62,175 nt of DNA, taken from Elusimicrobiota bacterium. Its GTDB lineage: Bacteria; Elusimicrobiota; Elusimicrobia; UBA1565; UBA9628. Both the position numbers and the translations under genes were made by a program. Positions within the stretch are counted from its first letter, which is position 1; the number at the start of each line of letters is the position of its first letter. Location: NCBI GenBank assembly GCA_016182905.1, contig JACPFR010000042.1:1-62175 (forward strand), written 5' to 3'. The notes beneath the pieces are model-generated. The model was given only the letters and a program-made list of their open reading frames with translations, searched no databases and was not told where the DNA came from. Of the stretch, positions 7,760 to 16,774 are shown piece after piece.

Positions 7760-8536
7760 ATGATGCCGAAAGAGCACGGAGCCTGGGCCATCCTGATCGC
7801 GCCGATCGCGGTCGGGCTGATCGGCGCCCCCTCGGTGTCCCCGGCCGCCGCCGCGCTGTTCGTCTTGGGCTCGCTCGCGGTGTTCCTGTCGCGCACCCCG
7901 CTGCAGGCCCTGCTGGCCAAGCCCGGCGACCGCCGGGCCTGGGGCTGGCTGGCGTTTTACGCCGCCCTGGCCGCGGGAGCCTTCGTTCCGCTGATCGTCG
8001 TGCTGGGCTGCTGGAAGCTCCTGTATTTCGCCGTGCCCTCGGGGCTCCTCCTGGCCGAGAACCTGCTCGCCAACAGGTCGGGGCAGCGCTTCAGCGCCTT
8101 CAACGAGGCCGCCGGCGTCTTCGGCCTGTGCCTGGGCGCGCCCGCCGCCTACTACGCGACCTCCTTCACTTTGGACGCCCGGGCCTGGGCGCTGTGGCTG
8201 CTGTGCTCGGCCTACTACCTCGGCCCCATCTTCTACGTCAAGATGGCCGCCCTTCAGCACCGCGCCGCCGGCGACCCCGCGGCCGCGCCCGCGATCGCCG
8301 CGATGCGCCGGCGCTCGACGATCTACCACGGGCTGACCTTGGCCGGCGTCGCCGCCTGGGCGGCCTCCGGCGGCGTTCCCGCCGTCGCCGCCGTCCCCTT
8401 CGCCGCCGCGCTCGCCAAGACCGTCCTGCGCGGCCGGCGCCCGCCCGCGCGCGTCGACTTCAAGGCGCTCGGCTACTCCGAGGTCGGCTACTCCGTCGTG
8501 TTCGTGATCGTGATGGGCTTCGCCTTCGCGAGGTAG
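7760..8536 (+). CDS. YwiC-like integral membrane protein
   Basis: A 258-residue multi-pass membrane protein. The N-terminus MPKEHGAWAILIAPIAVGL matches the YwiC-like family signature (short polar start PK-x-HGAWA then a helix). About eight hydrophobic segments follow, with conserved-looking polar spots such as ENLLANRSGQRFSAFNE and GPIFYVKMA. The family has no firmly known function. It is monocistronic: a promoter-like element abuts the start codon and the next gene has its own. Confidence 0.75.
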   Translation: MMPKEHGAWAILIAPIAVGLIGAPSVSPAAAALFVLGSLAVFLSRTPLQALLAKPGDRRAWGWLAFYAALAAGAFVPLIVVLGCWKLLYFAVPSGLLLAENLLANRSGQRFSAFNEAAGVFGLCLGAPAAYYATSFTLDARAWALWLLCSAYYLGPIFYVKMAALQHRAAGDPAAAPAIAAMRRRSTIYHGLTLAGVAAWAASGGVPAVAAVPFAAALAKTVLRGRRPPARVDFKALGYSEVGYSVVFVIVMGFAFAR

Positions 8537-8597
8537 CGTCGTCCGCCGCGGCCGGTTCTCATCCGCGCCCCAAATGACTCGCGCGCCAAAAGTGTTG

Positions 8598-8603
8598 TAG
8601 GAT
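8598..8603 (+). promoter_or_regulatory. -10-like TAGGAT with a leadered start
   Basis: TAGGAT would start RNA about 28-30 bases before the ATG at 8639, leaving room for CGGAG just upstream of the ATG. This gene therefore looks like a normal leadered mRNA, in contrast to the leaderless pattern at its neighbours. Confidence 0.35.
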
Positions 8604-8638
8604 TGCCGTGCGCAATCCCCGGTCATAACGGAGCTCCC

Positions 8639-9325
8639 ATGAACACTCTTTGGTCCGACATCGAAGCCGTCATCGAGCAGAAGTCCCTCCTCAAGCACCC
8701 CTTCTACCAGGCCTGGACCGCCGGCACGCTGACGCGGGAAGACCTCGCGCACTACTCCCGGCAGTACTACCAGCAGGAAGCCCGCTTCCCGCGCTACGTC
8801 AGCGCCGTGCACTCGAACACCCCCGACTTGAAGACGCGCCAGATGCTCCTCGAGAACCTGACGCACGAGGAAGCCGGCGCGGAGAACCATCCCGAGCTGT
8901 GGCTGCGCTTCGCGCAGGCCGTCGGCGCCGATCGCGCCTCGGTCCTCGGCGCCGAGGCCCACGCCGGCACGGCGAAGTGCGTGGCGGCCTTCGACCGCCT
9001 GTCCCGCGGATCGTGGCAGGCCGGCCTGGCCGCCCTGTACGCCTACGAGGCGCAGCAGCCCGCCGTCGCGAAGACGAAGATCGAGGGCCTGAAGTCGAAG
9101 TACGGACTGGACTCGAAGGACGCCCTGGGCTTCTTCTCGGTCCACGAGACCATGGACGCGTGGCACTCCGCGTCGGAGAAGCAGGTCCTCGTCGAGCAGC
9201 TGGAGAACGATCCCGCGCTCGGCGCCGAGCTCAAGGCCGCCGTGTCGGACGCCTGCGACGCGCTCAACGCCCTGCTCGACGGCGTCTGCGAGGCGCGCGG
9301 CATCATGGCCTGCGCGGCCGCCTGA
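8639..9325 (+). CDS. CADD-family putative folate (pABA) biosynthesis protein
   Basis: A 228-residue all-helical protein of the TenA/PqqC-like CADD group. Chlamydial CADD is reported to be a self-sacrificing metalloenzyme making p-aminobenzoate. Aligned by eye with that protein, the metal ligands and modified residues I remember are present: Tyr23 (HPFYQAW), Glu77, His84 (HEEAGAENHPELW), Glu137, Lys147 and His169 (FSVHETMD). The ATG at 8639 fits the family start and has GGAG upstream; the TTG at 8603 would add 12 odd residues. Standalone gene. A role in folate supply is inferred. Confidence 0.8.
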   Translation: MNTLWSDIEAVIEQKSLLKHPFYQAWTAGTLTREDLAHYSRQYYQQEARFPRYVSAVHSNTPDLKTRQMLLENLTHEEAGAENHPELWLRFAQAVGADRASVLGAEAHAGTAKCVAAFDRLSRGSWQAGLAALYAYEAQQPAVAKTKIEGLKSKYGLDSKDALGFFSVHETMDAWHSASEKQVLVEQLENDPALGAELKAAVSDACDALNALLDGVCEARGIMACAAA

Positions 9326-9420
9326 CCCCGCGATAGCCGGCCGGCGGCGCGCGCTGCGCGTCGCCGGATGTTTGCATCCCGTACATCCCGCGGACACGTG
9401 AATTTGTCCAGTATATGGGC

Positions 9421-9774
9421 ATGACGCTGGAAGACCTGAAGCGGGAGACGGCCATCCCCGTGATCCTCGCCGACGAGCGCGGGAGCGTCGTTTTCGTGAA
9501 CGCGGCCTTCGAGGCCGCCTTCGGCTGGCGCCGGGACGAGATCGACGGCAAGCCGCTGACCGTCATCATACCGAAGGCCCTGCGCGACGCCCATCACCTG
9601 GGGTTCTCGCGCTTCCTCACCACCGGCCAGCCCACCCTCCTCGGCCGCCCGCTGCGCCTGATGACCGTGGACAAGGCGGGACGCGAGTTCGAGTGCGAGC
9701 ACGTGATCGTCGCCGAAAAGGTCGAGGGGCGCTGGATGTTCGGCGCGACGCTTCGCGCCGAGGTCCCCCGATGA
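9421..9774 (+). CDS. Single PAS-domain protein
   Basis: A 117-residue protein that is essentially one PAS domain: AIPVILADERGSVVFVNAAF, then FGWRRDEIDGKPLTVIIP and a closing beta-hairpin with GREFECEHV. There is no output domain. An ATG at 9415 is an alternative start. Its TGA overlaps the ATG of the histidine kinase as ATGA, so it is probably a sensory partner of the kinase-regulator pair that follows. The bound ligand or cofactor cannot be told. Confidence 0.75.
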   Translation: MTLEDLKRETAIPVILADERGSVVFVNAAFEAAFGWRRDEIDGKPLTVIIPKALRDAHHLGFSRFLTTGQPTLLGRPLRLMTVDKAGREFECEHVIVAEKVEGRWMFGATLRAEVPR

Positions 9775-11261
9775 GCGGCTCCGACGAGCTCGTCGACGAG
9801 CTGCGCCGCAGCCTGGGGCGCATGGAGATCGCCCTCGGGCTGATGCCGGACGCGGTCGTGTGGGCCGATCGAACGGGCCGCGTGCGCTGGTGCAACACCG
9901 CGCTCGACCACATCCTCGGGCGCCCGCACATCGAGATCCTGGGCGCCGACCTCGTCCGGCTGCTCCCGCTGGACGACGGCGAGCATCCGGTGTCGCGCGC
10001 GGGCCGCGGCGAGCGCCGCGGAGAAGGCCGCTATTCCTACCGGTCGCGGGTCCTCGAGATCCAGTGGGAGTCGGCGCGCTCGGGGGAGGAGGACGTCCAC
10101 GTCTTCCTGCTCCGCGACCTGACCGAGAACCACCGGCATCTCGAGGAGCTCGAGCGGCTGAAAAGAGCCGAGGCGCGCTTCCGCATGGCCGTCGAGGCCG
10201 CCCCCAACGCGATGATCATGGTGGACCGCGCCGGGAAGATCGTCCTGGTCAACTCCCAGGTCGAGAGGATGTTCGGCTATGCGCGCGAGGAGCTGCTCGA
10301 CCGGAAGATCGATATGCTCGTCCCCGAGCGGTTCCGCGCGGCCCATCCCGGCCAGCGCGGCGGCTTCCACGCGGCCCCCCGCGTCCGCGCGATGGGCGCG
10401 GGCCGGGACCTGCACGCCCTGCGCAAGGACGGCTCGGAGGTCCCGGTCGAGATCGGGCTCAATCCGATCGAGTCGTCGGAGGGCCTCGTCCTGGCTTCGA
10501 TCATCGACATCACCCAGCGCAAGCGGATCGAGGAGCAGGCCAAGGAGGCCGCCCGCCTCGACGCCGCGCAGAAGGAGCTCGAGGCGTTCTCCTACTCCGT
10601 GGCCCACGACCTGCGGGCCCCGCTGCGCCACATCGACGGCTTCATCCAGATGCTCGCCAAGAACGCCGCCGGCAAGCTCGACGACCGCGGCCGCGACCTG
10701 ATGGAGAAGATCGGCCGCGCGGCCAAGAAGATGGGCGCCCTCATCGACGAGCTGCTCGCGTTCTCGAAGACGGCGCGGCTCGACCTGCGCCCGGAGACCG
10801 TCTCGCTGCGCGCGCTCGTCGACGAGGTCATCGCGGACCTCAAGGAAGGACTCGGGGAGCGCGCGGTGGAATGGCGGGTCGCCGGGCTGCCCGACGCGGT
10901 GTGCGACGCGGGGATGATGAGGCTCGTCTTCGCGAACCTAATCGGCAACGCGCTCAAGTTCAGCCGCGACCGCTCTCCGGCGATCATCGAGATCGGCCCC
11001 GTCGAGGCCGCGTCGAACGAGCTGGTGATCCGCGTCCGCGACAACGGAGTGGGCTTCGACATGCGCTTCGCCGACAAGCTCTTCGGCGTGTTCCAGCGCC
11101 TCCACCGCATGGAGGAGTTCGAGGGGACCGGCATCGGCCTGGCGAACGTCCGCCGCATCGTCGCCAAGCACGGCGGCCGGACCTGGGCCGAGGGAGAGGT
11201 GGGCAAGGGCGCCTCGTTCTACTTCTCCCTGCCGGCGCCGAAAAAGGAGGCGGCGCCGTGA
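9771..11261 (+). CDS. Sensor histidine kinase with two PAS domains
   Basis: A 496-residue cytosolic kinase. PAS 1 (about residues 15-115, with DAVVWADRTGRVRWCN), PAS 2 (about 130-255, with NAMIMVDRAGKIVLVN), a HisKA domain with phospho-acceptor His near residue 279 (YSVAHDLRAPLRHIDGF) and HATPase_c (N box LIGNALKF, G1 RVRDNGVGFDM, G2 GTGIGLANVRRI). No membrane segments. The C-terminal part resembles phytochrome-like kinases that signal to Rcp1-type regulators, which is what follows. Start ATG at 9771, inside the stop of the PAS gene; its TGA overlaps the regulator GTG. Confidence 0.85.
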   Translation: MSGSDELVDELRRSLGRMEIALGLMPDAVVWADRTGRVRWCNTALDHILGRPHIEILGADLVRLLPLDDGEHPVSRAGRGERRGEGRYSYRSRVLEIQWESARSGEEDVHVFLLRDLTENHRHLEELERLKRAEARFRMAVEAAPNAMIMVDRAGKIVLVNSQVERMFGYAREELLDRKIDMLVPERFRAAHPGQRGGFHAAPRVRAMGAGRDLHALRKDGSEVPVEIGLNPIESSEGLVLASIIDITQRKRIEEQAKEAARLDAAQKELEAFSYSVAHDLRAPLRHIDGFIQMLAKNAAGKLDDRGRDLMEKIGRAAKKMGALIDELLAFSKTARLDLRPETVSLRALVDEVIADLKEGLGERAVEWRVAGLPDAVCDAGMMRLVFANLIGNALKFSRDRSPAIIEIGPVEAASNELVIRVRDNGVGFDMRFADKLFGVFQRLHRMEEFEGTGIGLANVRRIVAKHGGRTWAEGEVGKGASFYFSLPAPKKEAAP

Positions 11262-11695
11262 GCGGCCTCGGGAAGATACTCCTCGTCGAGGACGACCCGG
11301 GCGACGTCGAGATGACCGTCGAGGTGCTCAAGCGGGTGGCCGAGATCGCCAACGAGATCGTCGTGGCGCGGGACGGCTCCGAGGCCCTCGACTACCTCAA
11401 GAAGGAGGGCGCCTACGCCGGCCGCGCGAACGGCAACCCCATCGTCGTCCTGCTCGATATCAAGCTGCCCAAGCTCGACGGGATCGAGGTGCTCCGGGAG
11501 ATGAAGCGCGTCGAGAGCCTGAGGCCGGTGCCCGTCGTGATGCTGACCTCATCGCGGGAGCCCGCCGACCTGAACGAATGCTACAAGCTCAGCGTCAACG
11601 CCTACGTGGTCAAGCCGGTCAAGTTCGAGGATTTCTTCGAGGCGGTGAAGACCGTCGGCGTGTTCTGGGCCATGCTCAACGAACGGCCCGCCTAG
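11258..11695 (+). CDS. Rcp1-type single-domain response regulator
   Basis: A 145-residue receiver domain of the Rcp1/CheY-like type: KILLVEDDPGDVEM, ALDYLKKEGAY, phospho-Asp in VVLLDIKLPKLDG, Thr/Ser in VVMLTSSREP and Lys in YVVKPVKF. No DNA-binding output. The insertion after helix 3 and the GDVEM start are typical of regulators paired with PAS/phytochrome kinases. GTG start overlapping the kinase stop (GTGA). Its TAG shares a CTAG with the convergent queE stop. Confidence 0.85.
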   Translation: MSGLGKILLVEDDPGDVEMTVEVLKRVAEIANEIVVARDGSEALDYLKKEGAYAGRANGNPIVVLLDIKLPKLDGIEVLREMKRVESLRPVPVVMLTSSREPADLNECYKLSVNAYVVKPVKFEDFFEAVKTVGVFWAMLNERPA

Positions 11696-12411
11696 GGCAG
11701 GTCCCACAGGTGGTGCCACTGCGGGCGCAGGAACACCTCCTTGACCGAGCGGCGCGCGAGGGCCTCGAAGCGCAGGGCCCGGGCGGCGGTGATAGTCCTC
11801 GCCTTGCCGACCGGCGTCGCGGGCTGCAGGTACAGGGGCAGCGGATGCGGGGCGCGGCGCACGAGGTCCACGACCGTCCTCCACTCGTCCTCGGTCGCGC
11901 GGTCGCTCAGGACGACCTTCACGAACGCGCGGGGCGGCAGGACGCGGATGAAGTCCCGGTGCGCGCTCCAGGTCTCGCGCCCCGTCGAGGAGGGCAGCTT
12001 GATGTCCATGGCGACGAGGTCGCACAGCGGCGCGAGCGCGGACATGGGGACCGGCAAGGTCCCGTTCGTCTCGAGATGGTTCTCCAGGCCCCTCTTGCGC
12101 GCCCAGCGCATCAGCGGCATCAGGAACTGCGGATGGAGCAGGGGCTCGCCGCCCGTCCAGGAGATCGCGCGGTGGGACCTCGCGTGAGCGAGGCGCTCGA
12201 TCTCGTTCTTGACGTATTCAGCGGACCGTACGAGTCCCGATGGAATCGGGATGGTGTCGGGCTCGTCGCAGTAGTCGCAGGCGAGGTTGCAGCCGCCCAG
12301 GCGCACGAAGACCTGGCGCTCGCCCAGGCGCGGGCCCTCGCCCTGCAGGGAGGAGAAGATCTCGACGACGCGGGCGCGGGACTCGTCGGACAGCTTCAAG
12401 GTCTGGGTCAC
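11692..12411 (-). CDS. queE: 7-carboxy-7-deazaguanine synthase
   Basis: A 239-residue radical SAM enzyme that makes 7-carboxy-7-deazaguanine from carboxy-tetrahydropterin on the way to queuosine. It has EIFSSLQGEGPRLGERQVFVR (substrate/SAM region), a CX3CX2C cluster motif in GGCNLACDYC and the radical SAM GGE in ISWTGGEPLLHPQF. GTG start overlapping the queC stop (GTGA). It is the last gene of the eight-gene minus-strand run; the other preQ0 genes are not in the window. Confidence 0.9.
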   Translation of the reverse strand: MTQTLKLSDESRARVVEIFSSLQGEGPRLGERQVFVRLGGCNLACDYCDEPDTIPIPSGLVRSAEYVKNEIERLAHARSHRAISWTGGEPLLHPQFLMPLMRWARKRGLENHLETNGTLPVPMSALAPLCDLVAMDIKLPSSTGRETWSAHRDFIRVLPPRAFVKVVLSDRATEDEWRTVVDLVRRAPHPLPLYLQPATPVGKARTITAARALRFEALARRSVKEVFLRPQWHHLWDLP

Positions 12412-13085
12412 GCGGCGGGGTCCGGAATACCGGCCTCGCGGAAGCCCTTGGCGCGGAGCTTGCAGGAGTCGCAGCGGCCGCACTGCGTCCGGGTCCCGGC
12501 GTAGCACGACCACGTCAAACGGAGCGGGGCGCCGACGCGGGCGGCCAGCTTCACGACGCCCTTTTTGTCCAAGCGCAGGAGCGGGGCGAGGATCTTCAGC
12601 GGCTTGCCCTCGGAGCCGCGCTTCGTTCCCTCGACGGCGACACGGCCGAAGGCGCTGATGAACGGGGGACGGCAGTCGGGGTATCCCGAATAATCCAAAG
12701 CGTTCGCGCCGATGACGATCGCTTCCGCCCCGACGGCATCGGCTAACGACACCGCTAACGACAAGAAGATGGTGTTGCGGCCGGGGACGTACGTCGAGGG
12801 GATTCCGCCGGTGCCTATCTTTTTCAACGGCATGTCGGGGATTCGAAGGGACGAATTCGTCAAGGACGAGCCTTGGAGCCACGGCAACGAGATAACGACC
12901 TCGTGGAGCTGTACCTTCGCGGCCCGCGCAACGGCGCGGGCCGCGTTTAATTCCTTGACGTGACGCTGGCCGTAACGGATGGATAAAGCAACAACGGAAG
13001 AGTACTCGCTCTTGGCCCAGTACAACGACGTCGTGGAGTCGAGGCCTCCAGAAAGCAAGACGACGGCGATACCCTTCTTCTTCAT
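12408..13085 (-). CDS. queC: 7-cyano-7-deazaguanine synthase
   Basis: A 225-residue PP-loop ATPase that converts 7-carboxy-7-deazaguanine to preQ0. The PP-loop SGGLDSTTSLYWA is at residues 12-24, with YVPGRNTIFLSLA in the middle, and the C-terminal zinc site CYAGTRTQCGRCDSCKLRAKGF has four Cys. The ATG overlaps the exonuclease stop by one base (TAATG), and its TGA overlaps queE. Cytoplasmic. Confidence 0.92.
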   Translation of the reverse strand: MKKKGIAVVLLSGGLDSTTSLYWAKSEYSSVVALSIRYGQRHVKELNAARAVARAAKVQLHEVVISLPWLQGSSLTNSSLRIPDMPLKKIGTGGIPSTYVPGRNTIFLSLAVSLADAVGAEAIVIGANALDYSGYPDCRPPFISAFGRVAVEGTKRGSEGKPLKILAPLLRLDKKGVVKLAARVGAPLRLTWSCYAGTRTQCGRCDSCKLRAKGFREAGIPDPAA

Positions 13086-13867
13086 TACACCTTCTTCTCC
13101 GGGAATTTTCCTTCCAACGCTTCTTTACAGATCCGCACCACATCGGCGCTGAAGTTTCCCTTCTCGATCATCCACGCGAAATAGCCTCGATCCGCTCGGA
13201 CGACTTCCCGAATGGTCTTACCCTTGTGCTTGTTCCCGAATCCAAAAGCGGCCTCGCCGTTCTTCCACACGAATTTCCCTTCGACGTCGACTCTGCTCGG
13301 ATCGATCTGATTGCACCAGGCCTCGATCCCCGCCACGTCCTTGGGGAGGTCGGCGTAGCGCTCGACCTGGGCCCACAGGATCTCGGCGGTCGCGCGCACG
13401 TCGGCCTCGGCGCGGTGGGCGCCGGAGAGGTCCTTGCCGCAGTAGAACTTGTAGGCGGCGGTCAGGTCACGGCGCTCCTTGCGCTGGAAGATCGTGAACG
13501 AATCGACCACTCTTTTTCCCGCCTCGGGCCACTCGGCGCCGAAGCGCTTGAACTCGGCGGTCAGCAGGGGGATGTCGTACTTCGCGGCGTTGAAGCCGGA
13601 GAGGTCGGCGTCCTTGAACATCTCGAGTATCCTCGGCGCGAGGTCGGAGAGCCGGGGCTGGTCTTTGACCATGTCGTCGGTGATGTGATGGATCGCCGAG
13701 GCCTCCGGGGGGATCGCGACGCCGGGGTTGACGAGCGAGGAGAACAGGGATTCGGAGCCGTCGGGCTCGCGCCTCAAGATGCAGATGTCGACGATGCGGT
13801 CCTCGAGGACGTTGGTGCCGGTGGCCTCCAGGTCGAAGATGCAGATGGCGCGGTCGAGCTTGATCAT
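13085..13867 (-). CDS. DnaQ-family 3'-5' exonuclease
   Basis: A 260-residue protein. The exonuclease domain shows ExoI CIFDLEATGTN (D-x-E), ExoII GFNAAKYDIPLL and ExoIII GAHRAEADVRAT (H-x4-D), so it is the DEDDh type. About 70 C-terminal residues add FGFGNKHKGKTI and GYFAWMIEKGNFS, a short region found after the exonuclease in several bacterial ExoX/DnaQ-like proteins. Substrate (DNA repair, RNA or proofreading) is not clear. ATG at 13867 overlaps the lipoprotein stop as ATGA. Confidence 0.8.
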   Translation of the reverse strand: MIKLDRAICIFDLEATGTNVLEDRIVDICILRREPDGSESLFSSLVNPGVAIPPEASAIHHITDDMVKDQPRLSDLAPRILEMFKDADLSGFNAAKYDIPLLTAEFKRFGAEWPEAGKRVVDSFTIFQRKERRDLTAAYKFYCGKDLSGAHRAEADVRATAEILWAQVERYADLPKDVAGIEAWCNQIDPSRVDVEGKFVWKNGEAAFGFGNKHKGKTIREVVRADRGYFAWMIEKGNFSADVVRICKEALEGKFPEKKV

Positions 13868-14385
13868 TTGGGCGGCTCCTGGGGGGCGGTCGCGGTGGAA
13901 ACGGCGGGCGCCTCGATCACGGTGGTCGTCGAGACCGTCGAGACGGGCGGCACGACGAGGATCGCGCGCGGGACCGCGGTCGAGGCCTTCGGCGGCTCGT
14001 AGGCCGCGTCCTTCGGCCGGCACTCGTAGATCAGGTGCTGGAAGGGCGCGATCTTGAAGTGGTCCATGCCCTTGTCGAGGTTCGTCGTGATGTCCTCGCC
14101 GGCGTAGGAGATGTCGGCGTCCTGGCGCAGGTACTCGTCGAGGATCTGCGGCGCGAGCAGCTTGCCGCAGTTGCGGCGCATGCGGCGCAGGGCGTCGCGG
14201 CGCCGCCCGGCGACGAACCAGCCCCAGCCGTCGACGGAGTAGCGCACGTTCCCCCCGCCCATGTCGACGAAGCCGACCTCCTTGATCGGCCCCTTGCGCG
14301 GCTTGCGGCGCTCCACGGTCTCGGCCACGCAGGCCGAGAGGAGGAGGAGGGCCAGCAGGGACGGCGCGGCCAGGGCCTTCTTCAT
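13864..14385 (-). CDS. Lipoprotein of unknown function
   Basis: A 173-residue protein with a lipoprotein signal (LALLLLSAC at residues 11-19, lipid Cys19). The mature part begins basic (ERRKPRKG), has GGGNVRYSVDGWGWFVAGRRRDALRRM and ends in a Thr/Val/Pro-rich tail. I do not recognise the family. Overlaps both neighbours as ATGA, so it is embedded in the glycan/queuosine operon. Confidence 0.65.
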   Translation of the reverse strand: MKKALAAPSLLALLLLSACVAETVERRKPRKGPIKEVGFVDMGGGNVRYSVDGWGWFVAGRRRDALRRMRRNCGKLLAPQILDEYLRQDADISYAGEDITTNLDKGMDHFKIAPFQHLIYECRPKDAAYEPPKASTAVPRAILVVPPVSTVSTTTVIEAPAVSTATAPQEPPK

Positions 14386-15743
14386 TTGAGCGCCCTCAGG
14401 GGAGACTCGGCGGAGGACGGCTCCGGCGCCGGCCCGCCCCCGGCGAGGCGCTCCGCGCAGCGCTTGCCGTCGAGGATGGTCTCCTCCATGAACGAGTATT
14501 TCCAGCCGCCGTAGCGGCCGATGGACTCGACGCCGAGCGAGGCGAGGTGACGGAAGATCGTATTCACCGCGGGCGTGCGGGCCCGGTCGTAGACGACGTA
14601 GCCGACCGGCACCGGCATCCAGATCTTGGCCGAGATCTCGTCGCTGCGGCGCAGCAGGCCCGCCTCGCGCAGGCCCTTGATCATGTCCGCCTCGAGCTTG
14701 TCGCGGTCGACGCGCGCGCCGCCGGGGCGCGTCGCCTCGAGGTAGAGCGCGGCGTGCCCCTCCGGGGCGAGGTGCGGGGAGAAGTTGCTCGAGAAGCCGA
14801 CGCGATAGAACGGAAAACGCTTTTCCGGGTAATAGATCCAATGCTTGTCGGCCGGCGCGGGGCGGTCGATCCCCACGTTGAGGTTCCAGACGGTGTTCCA
14901 GCGCAGGTCCCGGCGCGCGGCCTTCACGTCCGCGGGCAGCGGCGCCGCCAGATCGAGGAACACGTTCAGCGGCAAGGTGTTCACCAGGCGCTCGTAGCGC
15001 ACTTCGCCCAGGCCGCGCACCTGAGCAACCTTCTCGCGCAGGTCCACGGCTACGACGGGGCTGTCCACGCGCACGACGCCGGGCTCGAGGCGGTCGGCGA
15101 ACGCGTCGGGCAGGGACTGGATGCCGCCGCGCACCGGGTAGCGGAAGGTCGCGTTGTAGCCGAACAGCGCGTTGTTGTCGGTGAGGGCGCCGTAGATCAC
15201 CTCGGAGGCCGTCGGCTTGGGCACGAACCGGCCCTGCCACTCGGTGGTCAGCTTCGACAGCGGCAGCCGCCACAGCTTCCGGTTGTACGGCTGCATGAAG
15301 CGGCGCGTGATGCCGTCGCCGAACGTCGCCCGGCACCAGGACAAGAAATCAGGGTCTTGATCCAAGGGTCTCGGCCGGTGCACGGTCTCGAGGAAGCCCG
15401 CGACGCAGTCCGCGACGGTCTCGGCGGGAAGCCCCTTCGTGTTCGCCTGAAAAGGATAGCGGGTGAACGTCCCCTGCGAGTAGATCCAGGCCTTGCGCTC
15501 GTGGACGGCGACGTTGTCCTTGAGCAGGTCGAGGATCAGCGCCTGGCCGTACTTATCGTGAAGGTGCAGCAGGTGGCCGGTGTAGTCGAACGTGAAGGCG
15601 CCCGTCGTCACCGAGCCGGCCGTGCCGCCGACGCGGTCCTTCGCCTCGACGACGAGGCGCGAGCGGACCCCCCGTTCGCCGAGGTGGTACGCGGACGAGA
15701 GACCCGCCAGCCCGCCGCCGAGTATGAGGACGTCGACGTTCAT
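14382..15743 (-). CDS. FAD-dependent UDP-galactopyranose-mutase-like oxidoreductase
   Basis: A 453-residue flavoprotein. The dinucleotide motif VLILGGGLAGLSSAYHL is at residues 5-21, followed by AKDRVGGTAGSV. The middle (DYTGHLLHLHDKYG, IYSQGTFTRYPFQAN, RRFMQPYNRKLWRLPLSKL) resembles UDP-galactopyranose mutase and the protoporphyrinogen-oxidase/amine-oxidase group often found in polysaccharide loci. Its likely role is modifying a nucleotide sugar or lipid-linked sugar for surface glycan; the reaction is unproven. ATG overlaps the WecA-like stop. Confidence 0.7.
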   Translation of the reverse strand: MNVDVLILGGGLAGLSSAYHLGERGVRSRLVVEAKDRVGGTAGSVTTGAFTFDYTGHLLHLHDKYGQALILDLLKDNVAVHERKAWIYSQGTFTRYPFQANTKGLPAETVADCVAGFLETVHRPRPLDQDPDFLSWCRATFGDGITRRFMQPYNRKLWRLPLSKLTTEWQGRFVPKPTASEVIYGALTDNNALFGYNATFRYPVRGGIQSLPDAFADRLEPGVVRVDSPVVAVDLREKVAQVRGLGEVRYERLVNTLPLNVFLDLAAPLPADVKAARRDLRWNTVWNLNVGIDRPAPADKHWIYYPEKRFPFYRVGFSSNFSPHLAPEGHAALYLEATRPGGARVDRDKLEADMIKGLREAGLLRRSDEISAKIWMPVPVGYVVYDRARTPAVNTIFRHLASLGVESIGRYGGWKYSFMEETILDGKRCAERLAGGGPAPEPSSAESPLRALK

Positions 15744-16774
15744 CGCATCTCGACGAGCGCCATGCGGCGCGCGACCCAGGCGACCAGGAACGCCACCAGC
15801 ACGTAGACCGCGACCGCGCCGCGCAGCGGCAGCTGCGTCACGAGGAACGCGCAGAAGCTCAGGAACGCCGCGGCCGCGCCGGCCATCAGCACGACCTGGC
15901 CGCGGTCGAAGCCCATCTTCTCGAGGCGCAGCGCGAAGTGGTCCTTCGAGCCGAGGAACGGGGACTTGCCCTGGTTCAGGCGCAGGAGGCTCACGAAGAA
16001 CGTGTCGAAGGCCGGCACGAAGAGGATCAGCAGCGGGGCGAAGACGCCCGCGTCGTTGACGTCGGAGTAGCGCGTGCCGAGCGAAATGCCCGCGAGCAGG
16101 AAGCCGATGAGCAGGCTGCCGCTGTCGCCCATGAAGATCTTGCGCTTCCTCGACAGGTTCCACGGCAGGAAGCCCAGCGCCGCGCCGGCCAGCGCGGCGG
16201 AGGCGAAGTTGACGTAGAGCTCCTCGGTCGGCAGGGAGATCATCAGGAAGCCGAGCGCCGCGATCGCCGCCTGGCTCGCGGACAGCCCGTCCATGATGTC
16301 GACGATGTTGAACGCGTTCGTCACGCCGACGACCCAGACGCCGGTCACGACGGCCGCGACGTAGGCGGGCGACAGGAAACGCATGCGCAGGCCGAACAGG
16401 ACGAGCAGCGCGGCGGCCAGGATCTGCACCAGGAACTTGGGCTTGTAGTCGACCCCCTCGGGCCGCTTCAGGTCGTCGACGAGGCCGAGCGCGAAGATCA
16501 GGGAGCCGCCGAGGACGAGCGCGCGCAGGTTGTAGAGGGTCCCGGTCGGGAAGTTCGTCGTCAGGCGCAGCAGGAGCATCGTCGCCATGAAGCCCAGGTA
16601 GATGGCCACGCCGCCGAACACCGGGGTCGCCTCCTTGTGCGTCTTGACCGCCGAGCCCGGCGTGTCGAGCACCCCCAGGCGCACCGACAGCAGGCGCACT
16701 AGCGGGGTCATGAAGAACGACACGCCCGCCGAGCAGATGAAGGAGGTCAGCAGCAGGCCCGCGTCGCTCCTCAC
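15740..16774 (-). CDS. WecA/TagO-like polyprenyl-phosphate sugar-1-P transferase
   Basis: A 344-residue multi-pass enzyme of the MraY/WecA superfamily, expected to move a HexNAc-1-phosphate from a UDP-sugar to polyprenyl phosphate at the inner face of the membrane. Key blocks: HKEATPVFGGVAIYLGF, ALGLVDDLKRP (DD pair), TNAFNIVDIMDGLSASQA, FMGDSGSLLIGFLLAG and SKDHFALRLEKMGF. It starts glycan assembly in this operon. GTG start overlapping the upstream stop (GTGA). Confidence 0.85.
   Translation of the reverse strand: MRSDAGLLLTSFICSAGVSFFMTPLVRLLSVRLGVLDTPGSAVKTHKEATPVFGGVAIYLGFMATMLLLRLTTNFPTGTLYNLRALVLGGSLIFALGLVDDLKRPEGVDYKPKFLVQILAAALLVLFGLRMRFLSPAYVAAVVTGVWVVGVTNAFNIVDIMDGLSASQAAIAALGFLMISLPTEELYVNFASAALAGAALGFLPWNLSRKRKIFMGDSGSLLIGFLLAGISLGTRYSDVNDAGVFAPLLILFVPAFDTFFVSLLRLNQGKSPFLGSKDHFALRLEKMGFDRGQVVLMAGAAAAFLSFCAFLVTQLPLRGAVAVYVLVAFLVAWVARRMALVEMR

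Noticed and set aside
6002-9397. Long minus-strand open frame of over 1,100 codons
   Set aside because: It runs antisense or out of frame through well-supported genes (PLP enzyme, YwiC-like, CADD) and its translation is low-complexity Arg/Gly/Ala. It is a by-product of high GC.
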